Assembly (NCBI RefSeq): GCF_009870125.1
Contig: NC_046679.1
Coordinates: 15,562,001 to 15,626,000, forward strand
Direction: 5' to 3'
Length of the DNA: 64,000 nucleotides
Source of the DNA: Drosophila pseudoobscura
Lineage: Eukaryota; Arthropoda; Insecta; Diptera; Drosophilidae
Shown piece by piece: positions 50,220 through 60,506 of this stretch (the stretch's first letter is position 1; the number at the start of each line of letters is the position of its first letter). The notes under the pieces were generated by a model. It saw only the letters and a program-made list of their open reading frames with translations, did no database searches and had not been told where the DNA came from. Position numbers and translations under genes: made by a program.

Positions 50220-53200
50220 AAAACAACAAAAAAAAACAGAAAAACAACAGCCAACAGCCCGGCGATGAGGGCAACAACAATGACAGTCAAACAATGCAAA
50301 ATCAATTTAAATTTTCATCTCTCACACACACTCTGGCTGGCAGGCGGGCCGGCAGGCCGGCAGCAGGAAGAGGGAGGAAACGAACGGTCGGGTAAAATGG
50401 GGCGAAAGCGCACACAAAATGGGTGAGAAAATCAGTAAAGCAACCGCAATCTCTTACCAAATTGTTTCGAGGGTGGCGTGCCCTCGATGTTTCCTCTTCT
50501 GGCGCCACGCAACTCAATCATAAGTAAATATCTCAGGCACACACACGCACGTGGAAATAAATAAAAAAAAAAAAGAAAGGGAAAAGGGAAAGCTGAGGGG
50601 CAGAGAGGCGGAGAGGTTTTCCTCTTCGAAAAAGTGGCAGGCAGAGGCAAGCTTATTATGCCCTCGGGTGAAATATAAGCGGGAAAATGGAGCAGAGGCT
50701 GGGCGAATGGGTAACGAAGTATCGGGTTGGCAGGCAAGACACGTTCTAATAGATTTTTCCAGCCTCTCGCCTTTTGACGCTGCCAGGCCATACAAGTTAC
50801 ACATGTTGCTTTTGTTTGGCTTCCTGTCACACACACACACGCGTGGAGATCCTTGGTGGAGTCACAACACGCACACTCTGAGACACTGGCATTTGACGTG
50901 GCAAGTCGGCGGCTGTACCTCCAATTTAAGGCCCTAAATCCTTTATTCAATTTTTAGCCCGACGAGCATGCAGCGCGATAAGCGCGTCACTGGCAAAGCC
51001 AAACGGATTTCGCACATAAATAGGCATTGATTAGGGACCGGGATAAGCCATATCTAAAAGTAGAGTGGGAGGATTACATATAAATCACATATACCTACTA
51101 TTCATACATACTTACATACATACATACATGCATACATCAAACTATGCAAATTGTTGGCAATTGACTGGCAAGCAAATATGAAAATTATGCCATTGGCGTC
51201 CAACCGGCAACAATGACGACGGGCGGGGCGGGGCGGGGCGAGGCGAGGCTGTGCGTCGCCTGGCCTCCAACTGGCAATCGACTTGGCTCGACTCCGAATG
51301 GAAGCTGCTGCAATTGACAGGCTCAGACCGGGCGAAGATGAGCTGGATGTGCACAGGAAGAGCTGGAGCCGGAAGCTGGCACACAACTAATTGGACATCC
51401 GTTTTCCTTTGCGATTATCGACTCGGAATAAGGGCAAGGGCAAGGTAAAGGTAACTCAAGTATTCTTTCCATCTGCACTTCCCTTGTAAATTTTGTGCCA
51501 CGTTATTAACGCCAGATTGAGTGAATGGCCAGGACGGGGGAAGCGGCAGGAAGCGCTCCTAAAAGGTCGCCATGACTCCAACTCCAATTCCGACTCCGAC
51601 ATTGGCTGGATTCTATTTAGCTGCAAGCTCCTTGTCCATGCCCGTGGGGAGCACAAAAGCGAACGTTCAAATTGCCGGTGTCGTTTGGCTTGATTTAATT
51701 GAAGCCGATTACACAGCTGGATATGGCAGACCCGGCCAATCCCAGACACTGCCGCCAGCTGGCAGCCTCATTAGATCGATTCCTGTCCGTGTTCATGTCC
51801 ATGTCAGCGTCCATCTCCGAGTCTAGTTAATAAACGCAGTCCCGCTGTGATGACAGCCTAGCAGTTGATGTTATTTCTTTTAGCGCTTAAGTCGCATGTG
51901 CTAAACTTTTAAGTTCCACGAGCGCAGAGTGCCCTAAGCCGCTTAGTCGGGGACTTAGCAGAGTCCACAACAAAGACATGACAAGATCAATGGCCACAAC
52001 GTCCCCGACCAGGTCGGAGTCCCCTCTTTCAAGTCAAAAGTTTTCTCAATGGCAACCACTTCAAAAGCCGCCTTTCAAGTGCTGCAGTCACTGATTGTTT
52101 GTCACCTGTTCCTGAACTCGGGCGGTATTCATTAGCTACCCGCATGCCACGTCTCGCCCGCCCGCCTGCCCTGCCCTGCCCCCTTTACGTTGAGCACTCT
52201 TAAGCTAAATTAAGTTTTGATAATTCCTAATAATCTATTCAAGTAAGTTTTCAGAAATGTTTGTTCACTTTGCCGTCGCATCGGCAAGGGCTCCTGATGA
52301 TGAGAAGGGACAAAACCGAGGGAGTTTCTAGATGAGGTGGGCTTTTGTTGTTCACTCCCCCATCAGCACAGCGACACAGCAACACCGCACCACAGTGCAA
52401 ATTGAATTTTGAAATTTTCTTAGATTTGAATTGTTAGATAGCTGGCGACTTATTAGAATGGAATACACAAAACCACACGCAAAAGTTTTGCGGTGTGTCC
52501 GCCTAGGCTGCACTGAACGAAATGGGCTTTAGCCAAGATTATTCAAAGGGAAACGCTATGTTGAGAATACTGGCAGTGACTCACTTGACGGGCCGAAGCT
52601 TTCCAATGACTCATTTCACCATGCCTAAAAAAAAATAAACAATTATGATTGGAAGTTCATTACAAAACATTTACTTACATGCACACATGGGTAGTGTGTA
52701 CCTGATATCTTCAGTTCAGCATTCATTGAAGCCAATGATTGTTTACAGAATTCTTCATCCTATGTATTCTGAAATTTATGTACAAACACACATAAGAACT
52801 TGGTGATATAGTGAAAGTAAATCCAATACTCAAGTATTCCTCGAGGAACGGCAACTCCAGGAATTCACTCCGCCACGCGGGGCCGCCATCTCAGGGCAGT
52901 GACGCGTTGGAAGCATCTCGATCGCTTTCGCCAAGGCGCCCGTACTTTGGCACCCGTGGACACACGAATAACATAATCAGCAACGTGGCTTATATCCGAA
53001 GAGTTATTCACTTTCACTGATACTTTTCTCTTACAACTTATCTCCAAAAATACCATAAACAATGGCAAATTACAAAGGCAAACAAAAGCTAGGATATCGA
53101 TAAGCACAACCTGACCAGCTGACAATAATCGAATATCATTAAAGGCTCCAGGGCTGCCAACTCGTTTGTTAAGCAGCATCTTACAACATAATAAATTGTA

Positions 53201-55190
53201 TTGTTTTGGATTATTTGTTTGATCCCGCGTGGGATTTCTCTCCGTGTAATGGCTTTGAAAAACTTTGCAGCAACTATTGTTGAAAAGTTTTCAATTGAGA
53301 ATATTAATTTAGTCAATACATGTGGGTGCAGGGGAATCCGGGCACTGGCGGAGGCCAAACCAAAACAAACGGTAAAAGTTTTGTGGTTTCACAATGCCCA
53401 AAAGAGAGGCTAAAGCAGCTGAGCTCCGGTTCAGGCTGATGCTCAGGGGTCGGGCCGTCCCCACCTGAGGTCGGAATAAGAAGAACTTGAGGGCGACAAC
53501 GCGCCGGCATAATGTGGTTTTGTGGCGCAATTCCTATTAAGCAAGCGGAAGTATAATCAAGAACACTCTTACTCCATCCACCCAAAACACAGGCCTGGCA
53601 CACTCTCGTACACCACCATCACCCAAGGTACACCATCAGCTAGCAGCAGGAGGAGGAGGAGGAATAGTAGCAGGCGGAGGATGGGATGGCACACGCACTT
53701 TGGTCCAATTAGCCGTGTGTCCAACCAAATTGGCTGTGGGCCATGCTTTGTTGTGGCCGACAGCGTTGGGCCGTCGTCGTCGTGTGCCACAAATGAAGTG
53801 GAGCTCCATCATCGGCTGAGTTTTCGGCGGATATTCTGCATAGCTACAGCCTTAATGCGGTCAGTTGTCACTTTGATCTGCTCGAAACAGGAAAATAATG
53901 TGTACCAATCTTGTGTATATATAACAGAAATGGAATACAGATCTTGTTCAGCCGCCGGGCACGGTCCGTCTCCGGCTCGACCCGGCTATCCGCACATGTG
54001 CACCTGGAGGGAATTAGCATACAACCAGCCCATCCACCCAGACACAGTGGGAGGAGGGGGCAGGTTATGAACATTGCGCTCATCATCAATGGCTGCAGGG
54101 CAAACTGAAGCAGCGGCAGACGGCCGCTGTTCGGCCAGGTCGCCCCTCCCCATCCACAGCACTGGCGAAATATGGCCAACGGTGGATCTGTGTCCAAAAA
54201 ATGTTTTCACCGGCATTTGCATGGTAAAACGGCAACATGGACGTGGTCATCGTCAGCTCCGAGTGTTGTACTACACTCCAAGTCCATTCAATCACACACA
54301 CATACTCCGCACCTCCGTCGCGGGGTGGGCGAATCAAAGGATGGAAGCAAAGCCGGAGTAGCAGAACCTAAAACCCAGTCCCTGGCCCTCGCCCTCGCCC
54401 TGGGTCGCTGCGGACATCTTTGCCCAGCGGTAACAAATGTCCAATGCAGAGGCTACTCAGCTCACATTTGCTTTGTTTCACTATCCATCCCGTTTGTCCA
54501 GGCGCAGGCAGGGAGCATACCTACATATGTACCATTGTGCATGTCTGTGCGTGTCGCTCTCCATGTGGGAGCGGATGTTGGATAGGTGGATAGGAGTGGA
54601 CCGAGCGTAGCTTGTTTCCGGTACGGCACGCAGTGCAACACAACACGAGAAAAGAAAGCAAACTGGCGCCTGCAGTAAATTGAACTTTTGCATTTCAAGT
54701 GAATCGCTCCAACAAAGCTCCAATGGTCCCAGTCATCATCCCAAACAGCTAGCGCCAGAGCCAGAGCCATTTCCATCTCCCTTCGCGCTGGACCCTGCCA
54801 AACCAAATCAAAATGTTGAAACAAAGGCATCCCAATGTAATACGCACGAAAAACACAAGTTGGAACAGGAATCCGACTACCCAAATACCATGGGAATGAA
54901 CAAAAATGGAATCCTTTTCAAATTGAAGGTTCATTTGTTTGCCATAGCTAAAGTCAAATATCTGTGAAAAGAGATTCTTTGTGTGCACTTTTGCCATCTC
55001 AAATAATAGCTCAGAGAACTCAAATGTTCTCCGTTCATCGGGTATACCTTGAATATTAAGTCACTTTTTGCTCTATATGAAAATGCTGCCACAATAATAC
55101 CAACCATTCCAAATTGTAGTCCAACAAATATGATTAGATGAAACAGGCCTCATAGATCCGCTCCTCTTCCGGTTTGCCGAGCTGCCATCA
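50220..55190. other. Non-coding block
   Basis: No supported gene over 5 kb. Minus-strand sequence at about 52.6-53.1 kb has intron-like signals (TTTTTTAG|GC near 52625, ATATCAG|GTACAC near 52702, AATTTCAG near 52770) but only very short frames. A DRE (TATCGATA) lies at 53095-53102. The 183-codon frame at 53522-54070 begins with GTG, crosses a GGA/AGC-repeat and has no domain, so I treat it as chance. ACAT repeats lie at 51105-51136. Confidence 0.45.
53095..53102. promoter_or_regulatory. DRE (TATCGATA) motif
   Basis: Exact 8-bp DNA replication-related element, a common core of TATA-less Drosophila promoters. Minus-strand DNA below it (53030 to 52860) is relatively GC-rich and open for about 60 codons from an ATG. 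No gene can be defined. Confidence 0.35.
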
Positions 55191-55228
55191 ATCCGAGCGA
55201 ATTGTCAGCAAATAACCCCAACATCAAG

Positions 55229-56101
55229 ATGCTTCCTCAGGGGCCAAGAACTCCCACTTCAAAAGCCTATCGTGAGGGTCCCAGCAGCAGACGATTCGAC
55301 GGAAATTCTGGAAAAGTCAACAACAGCGATTCCTCAGTGTGTACATCTATTGCACCACTGAATAGTCAGCGCTTTATGTATTTGTCTGAGGCGAACGTGA
55401 ACAAAATCCGCGACGATATAATTCGGCTCCAGACTATCATCGTGAGCCAAGAGATCCGCATTTGCGACTTGGAGAAGAAGTACAAGGCAATTAGTAATGG
55501 GAATAACACCGTACTTGTACGGGGCTCCTCGGCGATAGCTGATCCCACTAGCAATACGAGATTTAGGACCAATGCTTCTCCGTCTCGTGCAGCAAAACAT
55601 CGGCAAAGTAATGAGAATGACACCGTACTTGTACGTGGCCCTTCGGCTGTAGCTGATCCCACTCTCAATACGAGATTTAGGACCAATGATTCTCCGTCTA
55701 GTTCGCGTGTAGCAAAACATCTCCAAAGTGATGGGATTGACTCCGAGATTGGACGGGGCTCCACGGCTGTAGCTGATCCAACTAGCAAAACAAGATTTAG
55801 GACCACTGATTCTCCGTCTAGTTCTCGTGCAATAAAACATCGCCAAAGTAATGAGAATGACTCCCTACTTGGACGTGGCTCCTCGGCTGTAGCTGATCCC
55901 ACTAGAATTACGAGATTTAGGATCAATGATTCTCCGTCTAGTTCTCGTGCAATAAAACATCGCCAAAGTAATGAGAATGACTCCCTACTTGGACGTGGTT
56001 CCTCGGCTGTAGCTGATCCCACTAGCAATACGAGATTTAGGACCAATGCTTCTCCGTCTAGTTCACGTGTAGCAAAACATCGCTCAAGCCGACATATCTA
56101 G
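55229..56101 (+). CDS. Unrecognised protein with a coiled coil and five 40-residue tandem repeats
   Basis: An intronless frame from the first ATG at 55229 gives 290 aa. Residues 1-45 are Ser/Arg/Pro-rich. Residues about 50-88 are predicted coiled coil by eye (VNKIRDDIIRLQ, then ICDLEKKYKA). From residue 92 the protein is five tandem repeats of 38-40 residues (120 bp each) built around VRGSSAVADPTSNTRFRT, then NDSPSSSR, then KHRQSNEND. The repeats are basic and Ser-rich, without cysteine. Copies 4 and 5 are nearly identical in DNA, so the array has changed recently. No signal peptide or membrane segment is seen. An AATAAA lies at 56179-56184, 78 nt after the stop. I know no family with this repeat. 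Copy-number change and intact frame suggest a young, fast-evolving gene. Function is unknown. Confidence 0.65.
   Translation: MLPQGPRTPTSKAYREGPSSRRFDGNSGKVNNSDSSVCTSIAPLNSQRFMYLSEANVNKIRDDIIRLQTIIVSQEIRICDLEKKYKAISNGNNTVLVRGSSAIADPTSNTRFRTNASPSRAAKHRQSNENDTVLVRGPSAVADPTLNTRFRTNDSPSSSRVAKHLQSDGIDSEIGRGSTAVADPTSKTRFRTTDSPSSSRAIKHRQSNENDSLLGRGSSAVADPTRITRFRINDSPSSSRAIKHRQSNENDSLLGRGSSAVADPTSNTRFRTNASPSSSRVAKHRSSRHI
55501..56080 (+). repeat. 120-bp coding tandem repeat, five copies
   Basis: Period is exactly 120 bp (first copy 6 bp shorter), each copy containing GCTGATCCCACTAGCAATAC-like and AAACATCGCCAAAGTAATGA-like blocks. Copies differ by a few to about 20 substitutions and all preserve the frame. 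Confidence 0.95.
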
Positions 56102-56110
56102 TAACGCAAA

Positions 56111-56955
56111 ATGTCTAAACTAATGTAAGTTGAGAAAAGCTAAAGCATGAAGCATAAAGCGTTACAATCTAAAGTAAAAATAAACCTAACATCCAACTAA
56201 TCCATATTATTATTTTACTTCATATCGAAATGAAGTTCATGCCTTGTCTAATTCACCAATTTAAATCAATATTGACTTTAATTATTTGAATACATTACAA
56301 AACTCAGCCCAAACGAAAAGCTAATGTTTATTTCCACAGATTCCCATTCAAAAGACTACCACCGAAGGTTGAAGGATTGTTATAGTCCTGCTCATTCGAT
56401 CGATAGACACTACACGGATTGTGCGCTTGATGGCAGTAGAGGGGAGGAACTTTTGCTAAAAACTAAAATGCAGCATCCACTAATATTTCAGACAGAAAGA
56501 GCAGCAGGAGCTGGAAGAGGAGAGGCACCATAGTCAGATTAAGTCTCTAGCCACGCAGCCATCGCCAATAGTGGAGGTAATGTTTCTCCAACGACCATGA
56601 AGCGGTTCAAAAAGCACTTACAACCGCCAAACTGAAAGCCTAATGGTTCCGTAAGACCAGCAGCGAATACCAATGTAATTCCGAGAAATGCTCAAATTTC
56701 ACGCACTGAAAAGAGGATTTATTTTGATGCATCCTGATGTTCCCTTAATCAAGCAAACTAGAACTAAAATGGAGATACCGAATTCAGTATTCAACTGAAT
56801 GTTAAATGTTTGCTAAACAGGCTAATTGACTGTTTTTTCAGATAAGGCCACGGGAACTGGCCAAACAGGCGCCTCGCCTCATCAGTAGGAATATCTATAC
56901 CGGGAATTCGTTCCTATATTGGAACCAAATTTACGCGGCTATTGGCATTATGTAG
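56111..56955 (+). other. Possible small spliced gene (three exons)
   Basis: An internal exon is suggested at 56492-56576: TATTTCAG acceptor, then QKEQQELEEERHHSQIKSL, then GTAATG donor. Its phase fits a first exon at 56111-56124 (ATGTCTAAACTAAT|GTAAGT) and a last exon from 56842 (TTTTTTCAG) that is open for 37 codons to TAG at 56953-56955. The joined product would be about 70 aa, with a charged helix and an aromatic C-terminus. Against it: the last exon overlaps DNA that is also duplicated upstream of the second JHBP-like gene, where the frame is not kept, and the poly(A) signal of the preceding gene lies inside intron 1. Confidence 0.25.
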
Positions 56956-57076
56956 CCACTAACCAGACGATCGATCGTTTGGGGGAAACGCGTGCTGAGC
57001 TGTCAGGAAAACCCCCAAAGCAGGCACACGAACCATTGAGTCTTGTGGAAAATTAAAATTAATGCGGCTTAGTTGC

Positions 57077-57210
57077 GATAAGGCAACTCAGTATGCGATT
57101 CCATCGATATGCAATCAATCATAAGATTTGGAATCTCCCAACGAAAATATAACCAAGAGATAAAAAATCGAGCTATAAAAGACACCCGGCGCGATCATAA
57201 ACCAGTCACA
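57077..57210 (+). promoter_or_regulatory. TATA promoter with GATA site, JHBP-like gene 1
   Basis: GATAAG at 57077-57082, a CATCGATAT block at about 57102-57110, TATAAAA at 57174-57180, and initiation expected 30-34 bp later in CCAGTCACAGTTC. The same order and the same TATA-to-start spacing occur in front of gene 2. GATA sites are common in fly midgut and fat-body promoters, so that expression is inferred. Confidence 0.65.
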
Positions 57211-57240
57211 GTTCATTTACCAACCGAATCAGCAATTAAA

Positions 57241-58017
57241 ATGGCTTCCCAACTCTTCCTTGTGGCCCTCCTGGGCATCGCCCTGGTCAGCGCTACACCA
57301 GTCCCCCAACAGGCTGCCAGTGCTAACTTCAGCTCGGCCTTGACCCGGTACATACAGGCCTTCAAGAGCATCATGCCCTGCGGCTACGCCCCCGACATTC
57401 CCGTGCTTGCTCCCATTGTCAATCCCTTCTACGCCTTCGACTTCTCCAGCAACGCCTACAGTCTGAAGGGCAATGTGAGCAATATCCGGATTGAGGGCCT
57501 CAACAACTTCCAGATACTGAGCGCCAGCGATTATGGCACCACCGGCGAGGCAGCTTACGACGTTATCTTCCCCAAGATCCAGGTGCTGGGATCAACCGAT
57601 GTCGAGGGTTCCATAAACTTTGCCGGTTACGATGTGCCCATCCGTCAGCGCGATCTTATCAATGAGGCCTTTGTGGATCTGCGCTTTGTGGGAAGCTATT
57701 CTTTTGCCAACAGCCTGACCAATTCCTCGGGTCTGCGCATCGTCGACTTCAAACTGGCCATCTACTTGGCCGACATTCAGCAGGACAACTGGAACACGCT
57801 GTGGAACATCTCCAGCAACAACCTAGCAAACAGCTGGGGTAAGAAGCTTCTGTACTTCGCCCTGCAGGAGATCCAGCCAAAAATCACCGACTCCTTGTAC
57901 CAGAACCTGCTCGTCCCGAAAATCAATGAGATGCTCGAAAATGTCAGTATGGAGGAATTGGTTAACTACTTCCAGTCGCAGGCACAGCTCTGGGAGAATG
58001 CCCACTGCCAGGCCTAG
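57241..58017 (+). CDS. Secreted JHBP/Takeout-like (group 7 allergen-like) protein, copy 1
   Basis: Intronless, 258 aa from ATG 57241. This ATG is chosen because it lies about 35 nt downstream of the predicted start site and begins a classic signal peptide (MASQLFLVALLGIALVSA, cleavage near residue 18). The mature part (about 240 aa) is the size of a single JHBP/Takeout or group-7-allergen-type lipid-binding fold. It has typical phrases such as LKGNVSNIRIEGLNNF (75-90), then RIVDFKLAIYLADI, then ITDSLYQNLLVPKINEML. The family binds hydrophobic ligands extracellularly. In Drosophila, related gene clusters (CG7916/CG8997 type) are mostly gut-expressed, which I state from memory of the family, not from this sequence. 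N-glycosylation sequons are visible at 78, 161, 189 and 234. It is 89% identical to copy 2. Confidence 0.85.
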   Translation: MASQLFLVALLGIALVSATPVPQQAASANFSSALTRYIQAFKSIMPCGYAPDIPVLAPIVNPFYAFDFSSNAYSLKGNVSNIRIEGLNNFQILSASDYGTTGEAAYDVIFPKIQVLGSTDVEGSINFAGYDVPIRQRDLINEAFVDLRFVGSYSFANSLTNSSGLRIVDFKLAIYLADIQQDNWNTLWNISSNNLANSWGKKLLYFALQEIQPKITDSLYQNLLVPKINEMLENVSMEELVNYFQSQAQLWENAHCQA

Positions 58018-58529
58018 TGCCAGATGACTCTCCATGTTTCAATCATTCAAATATAAGTAATAGCAAAGCAGCAATCCAACTGTGTTTCGGCTTTCAACAC
58101 CAGTCCAACTACAACTGGTATTCTATATCCGTCATTTTGCGATAATTACACTAATGGGGCGACTGAAGGCCGTGTTTGGGCTTGGCTAACAATGCTTTGG
58201 TGGATGCAGTGGCCATAAATCTCAATTAATCGTCAACACATTTGGTGTATTAAATCAGAAGTAGGTCACCGGACCAACTATCTTCCTATTCAAGAAAGAA
58301 GGCTTTAGAAACCATTTTTTCGAATTTACTATCTGGTCAACGGTAAATTGTTTCTAGTGGAGTGAAATTTATGCGGCTGAACAAATCAAGGCTATCTACT
58401 TCACCCTCGATCAAGTGGTGGGATGGGAGATTTACTAATAGCAGTCTACTAGAGTAAGGTGGTAGTCTCACAGCCGCATCCCGTAAAGCAAAGAGTAAAA
58501 AGTCCTGGTGTACTTTGTACTGACGGCTC

Positions 58530-59250
58530 TATGGTTAGGTTAGGTTAGGTTGAGGCGGCTGCCGGGCTCGCTCGGAGCCCGTCACACTTAGGCCGGTTTC
58601 GGCCCGTTGTGATACCGCATAGGATCATTTCCTTCCTGCGTTTTGAGACTTCCTGTCAGCAATTATCCCATCCAGATGCTCTCACAAAGTTCGCTATCCT
58701 CCTGGGACATAGTTTGGACATCTCTGAGATGTCGTGTAGAAAGGCCGCATAGGGTATAGGTATATAGGGCATGATATGTCATTACTTTACATTTTGAGGC
58801 AATAAGGTGTATCAAGTTTACACAGCACCATGACTGAAAGCGAGTTTGAAGGGAAATATATAATATACATATACTGGACACTGAGCTTAATATCACCTTC
58901 AAATGCGGATCATCGAAAGTATGCTTATACCGAAGGTGAGGGAGATTTTGAAGAGGACTCTTTGAGACCTGGAACACTGGAGTGTTTGGCAGAGTCGAGT
59001 GCTTTACTAAAGTCGGTGTAAATAACATCCGTATGTAAGTTTCCTTGAAAGCCTTTAATGATGAAAGAGTTGTACATTCGTGGTGGCTTATGAAGTAAAA
59101 AGCCTTTATTTAACAAATTCGAAGAAAAACAGCCAGGGAACATGTATAGTAAGAACTGAACAGGTTCTGCTCTTCCACAATAACATTGCGCCATTTGCAT
59201 CGGCAGTTTGGATATATTCACACGGATTCTTTTGAGTTTAAAGTTCAAAG
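58530..59250 (-). mobile_element. Non-LTR (Jockey-type) retrotransposon relic
   Basis: On the minus strand, 59248-58925 encodes DVIYTDFSKALDSAKH. This matches reverse-transcriptase motif A of Jockey-clade elements (usually D-V-I-Y-T-D-F-S-K-A-F-D). Further on, in another frame (about 58900-58790), CCVNLIHLIASKCKVMTYH matches the downstream N-L-x-x-L-N-x-S-K-C-K-V-M-T segment. The catalytic region between is degraded (a D-D remnant is visible near 58920) and frames shift. The minus-strand 3' end at about 58530 is a run of AACCTAACCTAACC, as at the end of many fly non-LTR copies. It is a dead fragment inserted between the two JHBP-like genes. Confidence 0.7.
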
Positions 59251-60145
59251 TGAAAAGTATTTTTTATTCTTATCATTCCCGCATTTCATCCAGACTTCCT
59301 CATTATTTTCTCATAACAGATTAAATGAGTAAATTTATGTGTTTACTCAGAAATTGTTGATAAGAAGGAAGAGCTTTAGTACATTTCTCTTACGGAGAGA
59401 AAAGCAAGTTTTCTTTCCCTTTCTCAAGCAGTTGAACATCTCGAAGCACTTTAAGATGTTGATTTTTATGATTCTATTGCTTTTGCTACAACATTCAACA
59501 TTAAAAAAGTTCCATAAACCCTATAAAGGATTGCAAGACAAGAAAACTCAAAAAACGGGAGAAGGAATTCCAGAAAACCACGATATGTGCAACTCCAAGA
59601 GGAATAGGTCGTACATTTGAAGCGGAATTCTTAGCAATTAAATATGTTTGTTTTTTCAAAACAAACAAGAAAAAAAGTTGCATATTATAGAAAACAAGAT
59701 CTATTTATTTGAAAAGCAAATTGGCAATCCCAACTAACTGGTGGCACTGAAGGTCCACTAGATTGATACACATACCTTTTATGTAAAGTTAAAGATGAAA
59801 TGAATAATCCACTATTGATTACGGTTATATCGATCTGAAAAGTGTTGATGGCAAATATATATTTATACCAGTTGCTACCCCGGGAAAGTGGGAAGCGCAG
59901 AAGAAGCTTTCAATCTCAAGAGCCACCGCGGACTTAGACAAGAGTACTAAACGCGACCGGAATTGCTGCTTGCAGTTCTATAAATCTGAAAATATTTCAG
60001 AGGTTTAACACCTCAACACCTGTATATGTTTTCTTGATGTTCCGTTCAGCTCATCTATCATCTCCAGTAGTAGAAAAATTCAGTGGAACTAAATTAAAAA
60101 GTATTTAATAAAGCTGCTTGTTGGTTGCTTGTGGCTTCGGAAAAG
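59251..60145. other. Spacer between the JHBP-like duplicates
   Basis: AT-rich DNA with no gene. It may hold older, unrecognisable parts of the retrotransposon; one minus-strand frame (59683-59501) is rich in Phe and Leu but has no motif I can place. Confidence 0.4.
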
Positions 60146-60424
60146 GCCAGTCTAACTAAGGGTCTCATCAATTAGAATATTCCGGGAACTCATTCCGATA
60201 TCGAAACCAAATGAACACGGCTCTCGGTATTTGCAGACCCTAAGTAGTCGATGGATCGTTTGACATCGTGTGAAACCCCTCGACAGGCGCACGAGCCAAT
60301 GAGTCATGTGGGAGCTGAAAGTATGTAATGCGCCTTAGTGGCGATATGGGCACCCAATAAGCGATTCCATCGATATTCAATCCATCATAAGACTTGAAAG
60401 CTTCCATTTAACATCGACTGAATA

Positions 60425-60475
60425 GATAAGAATCCCAACTATAAAAGACACACGGTGCCATCGTAAACCATTCAC
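60425..60475 (+). promoter_or_regulatory. TATA promoter with GATA site, JHBP-like gene 2
   Basis: GATAAG at 60425-60430, TATAAAA at 60440-60446, start expected at about 60470-60474 in CCATTCACAGTTC. A further GCGATTCCATCGATAT block at 60361-60376 is shared with gene 1. Confidence 0.65.
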
Positions 60476-60506
60476 AGTTCATTCACCAACCGAGTCAGCA
60501 ATCGAA

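Larger units (their letters stand above)
56861..58258 (+). repeat. Tandem duplication unit, copy 1 (promoter + gene + 3' flank)
   Basis: Aligns with copy 2 at about 60146-61547. Similarity starts near CTCATCA in the upstream DNA and continues through the promoter, coding region and 3' flank to the shared GTGGCCATAAATCTCAATTA block. The promoter is less conserved than the coding region. Confidence 0.8.

Noticed and set aside
53522..54070. 182-residue plus-strand open frame
   Set aside because: It begins at GTG, runs over a GGA/AGC repeat that yields Arg/Ser runs, and has no recognisable domain. Minus-strand frames are equally open.
57109..57240. N-terminal extension of JHBP-like gene 1
   Set aside because: The frame is open upstream of ATG 57241, but this DNA contains the TATA box and start site, and the signal peptide begins at 57241.
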